Below, one piece after another: positions 1 through 5,498 of a stretch of DNA of 5,498 nt; positions within the stretch are counted from its first letter, which is position 1, and each line of letters starts with the position of its first letter. The notes under the pieces were generated by a model that had not been told where the DNA came from, made no database searches, and saw only the letters and a list, made by a program, of their open reading frames with translations. Location of the stretch: the NCBI GenBank assembly GCA_030834835.1, contig JAUQXD010000885.1, forward strand, positions 1 through 5,498. The letters run 5' to 3'. This stretch comes from Thermoflexales bacterium. GTDB lineage: Bacteria; Chloroflexota; Anaerolineae; Fen-1058. The position numbers were made by a program, and so were the translations under genes.

Positions 1-6
1 TCAAAG

Positions 7-12
7 TATAAT
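7..12 (+). promoter_or_regulatory. Putative -10 box for the sigma/anti-sigma operon
   Basis: A perfect TATAAT stands here, inside the nonamer GTATAATCG (6-14). The same nonamer occurs at the well-placed promoter of the exonuclease-helicase gene (3993-4001). Any -35 box would lie before the window, so only half the promoter can be judged. If real, transcription would begin near base 19 and give a leader of about 180 bases that includes the two hairpins at 84-135. The site could instead belong to an unseen feature upstream. Confidence 0.45.
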
Positions 13-83
13 CGAGCCGGGGGCATTCGTCAAGTCATTTTCAGCCGTTGGCAGCAGTCCTCAATTTGAGTTGCAGACGCTCG

Positions 84-105
84 CGACGGATTGTCAAATC
101 CGTTG
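84..105. repeat. Hairpin 1 of a tandem pair, core GGATTGTCAAATCC
   Basis: Bases 84-92 pair with 97-105 around a GTCA loop (93-96). The nine pairs include one G-U wobble, and the inner seven (86-92 with 97-103) are perfect. The 14-base core at 88-101 is identical to the core of the second hairpin at 117-130. No T-run follows on either strand, so it does not look like an intrinsic terminator. It could be a REP-like palindrome, a structured leader element or a protein-binding site. Confidence 0.6.
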
Positions 106-111
106 GACAGG

Positions 112-135
112 CCGCTGGATTGTCAAATCCAGCGG
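112..135. repeat. Hairpin 2 of a tandem pair, core GGATTGTCAAATCC
   Basis: Bases 112-121 and 126-135 form a perfect ten-pair stem with the same GTCA loop (122-125) as the first hairpin. The core is identical in the two copies. The outer arm bases differ but stay complementary: ACG with CGT in copy 1, CTG with CAG in copy 2. This suggests that pairing, not just sequence, is preserved. No U-tract follows, so termination is unlikely. Confidence 0.65.
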
Positions 136-199
136 GAGCGGTTAAGTTTAAATTGACAGGCGTTGTGCCCGTTAGTTAGCCCGCCATGATTGAGCATTT

Positions 200-802
200 A
201 TGGATGAATCGGCCTTGATTCAATCTGCTCGCAAAGGCAATCTGGATGCCTTTAACACGCTGGTGTTGACCTATCAACATCAGGTCTACAACCTTGCCTA
301 TCGGATTATGGGCGAGGAAGCCGCCGCCTCAGACGCCACGCAAGAGGCGTTCATCTCCGCCTACAAAAACCTCAAGTCGTTTCGCGGCGGCTCGTTCAAG
401 AGTTGGCTGCTGCGCATCGTCACCAATGCCTGCTATGACGATCTGCGCCGCCGCAAACGCCGTCCGGCCACTTCGCTGGACGAATTGACCGATGGCGAAG
501 ATGGTGAGGCCGAGTTCGATGTGCCCGCGCCCGAAGATGGCCCGGAGGTCATCGCTCAGCGGCACGAACTGGCTGGCCTGATTCAGCGGGGCATCACCAC
601 GCTGCCGGATGATCAACGCCTTGTGCTGGTGCTGAGCGATGTGCAGGGGATGAGTTACGAAGAGATCGCGACGATGACCAACAGCAACCTGGGCACGGTC
701 AAATCGCGGCTCAGCCGGGCGCGGGGCAAACTGCGCGAATATTTACAGGGGCGGGGGGAACTTCTGCCGGAAATTTATCGTCTAGATGGTGACCCAGTTT
801 AG
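200..802 (+). CDS. ECF-type sigma-70 family RNA polymerase sigma factor
   Basis: This 200-residue protein has the two-domain plan of extracytoplasmic-function sigma factors, which direct RNA polymerase to a small regulon. Region 2 covers about residues 10-90 and includes DATQEAFISAYKNLKSFRG and the basic stretch DLRRRKRRP, which would contact core polymerase and the -10 element. An acidic linker of about 30 residues follows. Region 4 (about 125-185) carries the helix-turn-helix segment SYEEIATMTNSNLGTVKSRL, which reads the -35 element. The length is typical of the family. The start has only a weak TGAG (191-194) as Shine-Dalgarno, but it places the usual short N-terminus ahead of region 2. 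The anti-sigma gene follows at once on the same strand, so the two are probably co-transcribed. The target regulon and signal cannot be read from the sequence, so no specific symbol is given. Confidence 0.95.
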   Translation: MDESALIQSARKGNLDAFNTLVLTYQHQVYNLAYRIMGEEAAASDATQEAFISAYKNLKSFRGGSFKSWLLRIVTNACYDDLRRRKRRPATSLDELTDGEDGEAEFDVPAPEDGPEVIAQRHELAGLIQRGITTLPDDQRLVLVLSDVQGMSYEEIATMTNSNLGTVKSRLSRARGKLREYLQGRGELLPEIYRLDGDPV

Positions 803-809
803 CGACAAT

Positions 810-816
810 GGGAAAG
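810..816 (+). promoter_or_regulatory. Candidate ribosome binding site of the anti-sigma gene
   Basis: GGGAAAG lies eight bases before the ATG at 825. It is purine-rich but not a strong Shine-Dalgarno. The alternative in-frame ATG at 786 has no comparable purine run at the right distance, which favours the 825 start. Ribosomes finishing the sigma gene at 802 could also re-initiate here. Confidence 0.45.
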
Positions 817-824
817 ATGCAGCT

Positions 825-1607
825 ATGGCACAGTTAACCGATCACATTCGCGCCGGGGAACTCTTCTCGGCTTATATTGACCAGCGCGTCACAGCCGACG
901 AACAAGCCTTCGTTGAGCGGCATGTGGCAGCGTGCGCGGCTTGCCGCGCGCAGCTGCAGGCCACCCGATCGATGGTGGCGGCCCTGAAGGCCATGCCCGT
1001 GGTCAAAGCGCCGCGTTCCTTCGTGCTGCCCAAATCAATGGCCGTGCAACCGAAGCCATCGATCTTCACCTGGTATCCGGCGCTGCGCCTGGCGACGGCT
1101 TTTGCTGCGATTGCGTTTGTGCTGGTATTTGCGGGTGATCTGTTGACTGTGCGGCCTGACGGCGGCAACAACTTCGTCATGTCGGCTTCGTCACCGGCAG
1201 CCGCCGCGCCGACCGCCGCGCCGCTTGCGGCTGAACAGGCGCCCGCCGCCGGGCAGACAATGAAGGCGTCTCCTACCGATCAACCACCGTCTGCCGCACC
1301 TGCTCCTGCCGGGGCAGCGCGCGCGCAACCGACGGCGACCATGGATGCGACTGCGCTCAGCGCACAGATGGCCCCGACTGACACCGTCGCCGCCGACGCG
1401 ATGACGGATACGGTCGAAACGACGGCAACCGGCGCATTGACGATGGCCGTTGAACCAACCCCAACGCCCGCCGTTGAAGCACTGGTTCCGGCTGTGACGA
1501 CCGCAGTTCCAGCGGCAATCGATCCGCTGCGACTCGCCTCGATTGTGCTGGGTGGGCTGGTGGTGGTACTCGGCGCAGCCACGTTGATTATTCGACGCGG
1601 GGTTTAG
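825..1607 (+). CDS. Membrane-anchored zinc-finger anti-sigma factor
   Basis: Read from the ATG at 825, this is a 260-residue protein; an in-frame ATG at 786 would add 13 residues and overlap the sigma gene by 17 bases. The N-terminus is an anti-sigma zinc-finger (zf-HC2/ZAS) domain: H33-x3-C37-x2-C40 is clear, and H7 may be the fourth ligand. Such domains bind the cognate ECF sigma and keep it from core polymerase. After a PRSF motif (63-66) comes a hydrophobic segment (about 85-106), a probable membrane span. About 125 residues very rich in Ala, Pro and Thr follow, including the run PTPTP, and should lie outside the membrane. A second hydrophobic span (about 236-256) ends in IIRRGV, with arginines suited to the cytoplasmic face. 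Both ends would therefore be inside with a disordered external loop, a plausible sensing or cleavage region. Position directly behind the sigma gene supports the pairing. The signal is unknown. Confidence 0.85.
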   Translation: MAQLTDHIRAGELFSAYIDQRVTADEQAFVERHVAACAACRAQLQATRSMVAALKAMPVVKAPRSFVLPKSMAVQPKPSIFTWYPALRLATAFAAIAFVLVFAGDLLTVRPDGGNNFVMSASSPAAAAPTAAPLAAEQAPAAGQTMKASPTDQPPSAAPAPAGAARAQPTATMDATALSAQMAPTDTVAADAMTDTVETTATGALTMAVEPTPTPAVEALVPAVTTAVPAAIDPLRLASIVLGGLVVVLGAATLIIRRGV

Positions 1608-1631
1608 CAATCCACCACGTGCTTGAAATAG

Positions 1632-1673
1632 AACGGGGCAGCTGATCATCATCAGCTGCCCCGTTTTCATTTT
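1632..1673. terminator. Intrinsic terminator between convergent anti-sigma and pyrG genes
   Basis: Bases 1632-1646 and 1651-1665 form a perfect 15-pair stem with a four-base loop (CATC). On the + strand it runs into TTTTCATTTT (1664-1673), a good terminator for the sigma/anti-sigma operon. On the - strand the tract after the stem is TTCTATTTC, weaker but usable, so the element probably also ends pyrG transcription. It lies 24 bases after the anti-sigma stop and about 32 bases beyond the pyrG stop. Confidence 0.9.
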
Positions 1674-1697
1674 CACTTTGTACGCAGCAAAATCGGA

Positions 1698-3403
<1,706 letters not shown>

Positions 3404-3412
3404 TTGAGAATT

Positions 3413-3457
3413 AAAAGGCGGTGGGGAGGGTCACTTTAAGGGCGACTCTCCCCACCG
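3413..3457 (-). terminator. Intrinsic terminator of the Roadblock/LC7 gene
   Basis: Bases 3419-3432 and 3444-3457 form a 14-position stem with 13 Watson-Crick pairs and an 11-base loop. The exception, 3429 with 3447, is a C-A mismatch in the minus-strand RNA and a G-U wobble in the plus-strand RNA. Read on the minus strand, the hairpin is followed by CCTTTTAATT, the expected U-tract. It lies about 58 bases after the Roadblock stop and separates that gene from pyrG. Confidence 0.8.
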
Positions 3458-3514
3458 TCGAGTTTCGATTATTCAGTTGCCGGGCGATGCCAGTTGGGGC
3501 ATCAGGCTCCTTTG

Positions 3515-3886
3515 CTAAACCAACCGTTCAAGATCAGCAGCCGCGCGCCGCATGTCCAAAAAGATCAAGCCCAGCCGCGCCTGTTCACGCGCCAGCACCG
3601 TCAACACCGCGTCTTGGCCCACCGACATCAGGATGACGTAACCGTTATCGCCGCGAATGTACACCTGATCGAGCGTGCCACGCCCCAGTTCGGTTGAAAT
3701 GCGCTCGCCCAACGACAGCATGGCGGCTGACATCGCCGAGACGCGATCTTCTTCAACGCCGGCCGGCAGTGATGAGGCCATGATCAACCCGTCGACTGAC
3801 ACGACGGCCGAAGCTTCCACATCCGGTGTACCTGCCTGTAAATCTCGCAAGCGATCTACCATCTGTTCGGTGCGTGACTTGGGCAT
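3515..3886 (-). CDS. Roadblock/LC7 domain protein
   Basis: The product is 123 residues, essentially one Roadblock/LC7 domain. The expected order is visible: an N-terminal helix (MPKSRTEQMVDRLRDLQ), a strand pair around residues 24-40 (VEASAVVSVDGLIMASSLP), a central Ala/Met/Ser-rich helix (about 46-68), strands at 72-98 (LDQVYIRGDNGYVILMSVG and LTVLA), and a closing helix (about 104-121). Proteins of this family dimerise and often act with Ras/Rab-like GTPases, as MglB does for MglA, or as scaffolds. No GTPase gene is present in this window, so the partner is unknown. There is no signal peptide or membrane segment, so it should be cytoplasmic. AAGGAG (3899-3894) precedes the ATG by seven bases, which supports the start. 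It has its own promoter and terminator and is probably monocistronic. The domain call is confident; the biological role is not. Confidence 0.88.
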   Translation of the reverse strand: MPKSRTEQMVDRLRDLQAGTPDVEASAVVSVDGLIMASSLPAGVEEDRVSAMSAAMLSLGERISTELGRGTLDQVYIRGDNGYVILMSVGQDAVLTVLAREQARLGLIFLDMRRAAADLERLV

Positions 3887-3931
3887 GTAGCAGCTCCTTA
3901 TAAATAATAGCGGATTTCACAGGTCGCGGAC

Positions 3932-3960
3932 AATATACCACAGGTAAAAGGGCAAGTCAA
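3932..3960 (-). promoter_or_regulatory. Sigma-70 type promoter of the Roadblock/LC7 gene
   Basis: On the minus strand TTGACT (3960-3955) and TATATT (3937-3932) are separated by exactly 17 bases, five of six matches to each consensus box. Transcription should start near 3925, leaving a leader of about 40 bases that ends in a good AAGGAG ribosome binding site. This is the clearest promoter in the window. Confidence 0.75.
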
Positions 3961-3990
3961 ACAAACTGCGCGCCAGACCGTGGAGGCGTA

Positions 3991-3999
3991 TGGTATAAT
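3991..3999 (+). promoter_or_regulatory. dinG: Extended -10 promoter of the exonuclease-helicase gene
   Basis: TGGTATAAT combines a perfect TATAAT (3994-3999) with the TG of an extended -10. No convincing -35 box lies 16-18 bases upstream (around 3971-3976 the bases are CGCCAG), as is common for extended -10 promoters. The start point would be near 4006, giving a leader of about 30 bases. A five-pair hairpin (4007-4011 with 4016-4020) could form at its 5' end. Confidence 0.65.
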
Positions 4000-4037
4000 C
4001 GCCGCGCGCTCCAGAGAGCGTCTAGATCGGATGCAGT

Positions 4038-5498
4038 GTGTCACGAATTATTGTCTCGCTCGACCTCGAAACCACCGGCCTCGACCCGGCCCGGGACGCG
4101 ATTATCGAAATCGGCGCGGTCAAGTTTCGGGGGGATGAAGTCCTCGATACCTTTTCGACGTTCGTCAATCCCGGCCGCGCCATTCCGCCCAAGATCACCG
4201 ATCTCACCGGTATCACCGATCGGGATGTGAACTCCGCCCCGTCGATCTTCAGCATCACGCCGCGCCTGGTGTCCTTTGTACGCGACCTGCCCGTGATCGC
4301 CCATAACGTGGGCTTTGATCTCGGCTTTGTTCAGCGCCAGCGTGTGCTGCTCGACAATCTCGGTCTCGATACGATTGAACTGGCCGGAATGTTGATTCCG
4401 CACGCCGAGCGCTACAGCCTGGGTTCATTGGCGCGCACGGTCGGCATCGATCTGCCCGCCACGCATCGCGCGCTTGATGATGCCCGCGTCGCGCACGCCC
4501 TGTATATGAAGATGTTCGAGCGCGCCTGCGATATTCCTGTCAAAGTATTGGAAGAGATCGTCAAGCACGCGCAGAAACTCGGTTGGGCACCCAGTATCTT
4601 CTTCGAGGATGCGCTGAAAGCCGCCGCGCGCGGATCATTCACGGCGGGCAGCATCGGCGCGCAGCTCAAAGCCAAGGGATTAGCGCCAAAAGGGCAGGCG
4701 CCGATCTTTCAACCCAGGTCCGATGCGAAGCCACTCCGCCCGATCGAAACACCCGGCCCGATCGAGACCGATGTGATCGCGGCCCTGTTGGAAACCAACG
4801 GCGCGTTCGAGCAGACCTTCCCGCATTTTGAGCACCGCGCCCAACAGGTGAAGATGCTGCGCGCCGTCGCCGATGCCTTCAACAACGGCCAGCACCTCAT
4901 GGTGGAGGCGGGCACCGGCACCGGCAAATCGATCGCCTATCTGTTGCCCGCGATTCACTGGGCGGCGAAGAACGGTCAGCGCGTGGTGGTGTCCACCAAC
5001 ACGATCAACTTGCAGGAACAGCTGGCCGCTAAAGACCTGCCAGATTTGCAGAAGATTCTGCCCTTCGAATTTCGTGGCGCCGTGATGAAAGGCCGCTCGC
5101 ATTATCTGTGCCAGACGCGCTTGCAACAGCTGCGCCGCACCGGCCCCACCACGACCGATGAAATGCGCGTGCTGGCCAAAGTCTTGCTGTGGTTGCCGAC
5201 CACGGTCACTGGCGATGGCGATGAGTTGTTCATCCCCAATGCGGCCGAACGTGCCGCCTGGACGCGCCTCAGCGCCGACAACGAAGCTTGCACCACCGAG
5301 CGCTGCGCGACGACCGATTGCTTCTTCCATCGCGCGCGGCAAGCGGCCGAAGCTGCCCACGTGTTGATCGTCAATCACGCGCTGCTGCTGGCCGATGTGG
5401 CGGTAGCGAATCGCGCGCTGCCCGAATACGATTATCTGATTATCGACGAAGCCCATCACCTTGAAGATGCGACCACGCAGCAGTTGAGCTTCAACATG
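4038..5498 (+). CDS. dinG: DinG-family helicase with N-terminal DEDDh exonuclease (3' end outside window)
   Basis: The frame is open to the last base: 487 codons with no stop. An in-frame TAG at 4023-4025 precedes it. The GTG at 4038 gives MSRIIVSLDLETTG, which fits the family, although its ribosome binding site is weak. Residues about 3-160 are a DnaQ-like 3'-5' exonuclease with all acidic and His positions of the DEDDh type: D9 and E11 (DLETTG), D94 (HNVGFD), H143 and D148 (HRALDDA). A linker to about residue 250 leads to an XPD/DinG-type superfamily 2 helicase: HRAQQ (266-270, Q-motif-like), Walker A AGTGTGKS (291-298) and DEAH (470-473). Cysteines 358, 418, 423 and 428, the last three spaced C-x4-C-x4-C, match the iron-sulfur cluster position of XPD and E. 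coli DinG. The later helicase motifs lie past the window. The likely role is unwinding and trimming DNA during repair or replication conflicts. It is divergent from the Roadblock gene. Confidence 0.93.
   Translation, partial: MSRIIVSLDLETTGLDPARDAIIEIGAVKFRGDEVLDTFSTFVNPGRAIPPKITDLTGITDRDVNSAPSIFSITPRLVSFVRDLPVIAHNVGFDLGFVQRQRVLLDNLGLDTIELAGMLIPHAERYSLGSLARTVGIDLPATHRALDDARVAHALYMKMFERACDIPVKVLEEIVKHAQKLGWAPSIFFEDALKAAARGSFTAGSIGAQLKAKGLAPKGQAPIFQPRSDAKPLRPIETPGPIETDVIAALLETNGAFEQTFPHFEHRAQQVKMLRAVADAFNNGQHLMVEAGTGTGKSIAYLLPAIHWAAKNGQRVVVSTNTINLQEQLAAKDLPDLQKILPFEFRGAVMKGRSHYLCQTRLQQLRRTGPTTTDEMRVLAKVLLWLPTTVTGDGDELFIPNAAERAAWTRLSADNEACTTERCATTDCFFHRARQAAEAAHVLIVNHALLLADVAVANRALPEYDYLIIDEAHHLEDATTQQLSFNM

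Noticed and set aside
92..126. TTGACA on the minus strand in both tandem hairpins (97-92 and 126-121) as paired promoters
   Set aside because: The hexamers are part of the palindrome core, and no -10-like sequence occurs at the proper distance on the minus strand.
153..181. TTGACA at 153-158 as a promoter for the sigma gene
   Set aside because: The -35 match is perfect, but no acceptable -10 box lies 16-18 bases downstream (TTAGCC at 17), so it is probably chance.
779..787. CGTCTAGAT shared between 779-787 and 4019-4027
   Set aside because: A single nine-base match between unrelated contexts with no symmetry or third copy is most likely chance.
786..824. Upstream ATG at 786 as the anti-sigma start
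   Set aside because: It lacks a nearby purine-rich binding site and adds residues (MVTQFSDNGKDAA) not expected before the zinc-finger domain. It remains possible through coupling with the sigma gene.
1191..1676. Minus-strand frame of 161 codons opposite the anti-sigma tail
   Set aside because: It mirrors the Ala/Pro/Thr-rich low-complexity codons, starts in the terminator region and yields an Arg/Gly/Cys-rich product without domain features.
3486..3503. Six-pair hairpin just after the Roadblock stop codon
   Set aside because: The stem is short (GATGCC/GGCATC), no U-tract follows, and the much stronger terminator at 3413-3457 explains transcript ending.
4680..5459. Open frame of 259 codons on the minus strand opposite dinG
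   Set aside because: It is antisense to conserved helicase motifs, its composition (Gly, Arg, Gln, His) is typical of a shadow frame, and it matches no family I recognise.

Overview
The window reads as a GC-rich bacterial chromosome segment and most resembles Chloroflexota (Anaerolineae-like). That placement is an inference from three things: a one-polypeptide DEDDh-exonuclease/DinG-helicase, a zinc-finger anti-sigma factor with a Pro-Arg-Ser-Phe motif and a long Ala/Pro/Thr-rich tail, and a stand-alone Roadblock/LC7 protein. No 16S rRNA or other decisive marker is present. Nothing indicates a phage, transposase gene or CRISPR array, and the genes look like ordinary chromosomal housekeeping and regulatory genes.

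Layout. Bases 1-199 are a leader carrying a perfect TATAAT at 7-12 and two tandem hairpins that share one 14-base core. An ECF-type sigma factor (200-802, +) follows, then its probable membrane-bound zinc-finger anti-sigma partner (825-1607, +). The sigma/anti-sigma pair converges on the CTP synthase gene pyrG (1698-3314, -), and a strong 15-bp hairpin terminator separates them. Upstream of pyrG is an AT-rich inverted repeat (3334-3403) that reaches almost to its ribosome binding site and may supply its promoter. A Roadblock/LC7 protein (3515-3886, -) lies further upstream on the same strand, with its own terminator (3413-3457) and a near-consensus promoter. Divergent from it, from 4038 to the window end, is a large exonuclease-helicase of the DinG family (+, 3' end cut off).

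The genes do not form one pathway. The first two are a regulatory switch: the anti-sigma would hold the sigma at the membrane until a signal arrives. pyrG makes CTP from UTP. The Roadblock protein is a small dimeric partner usually associated with Ras/Rab-like GTPases. DinG is a DNA repair helicase/nuclease. Coding density is high, and no gene-free stretch exceeds about 200 bases.

I found no strong candidate for an undescribed multi-gene system. The items most worth a second look are non-coding: the tandem hairpins with compensatory arm changes ahead of the sigma factor, and the AT-rich repeat in front of pyrG. The retained four-cysteine cluster in an exonuclease-fused DinG is also notable.
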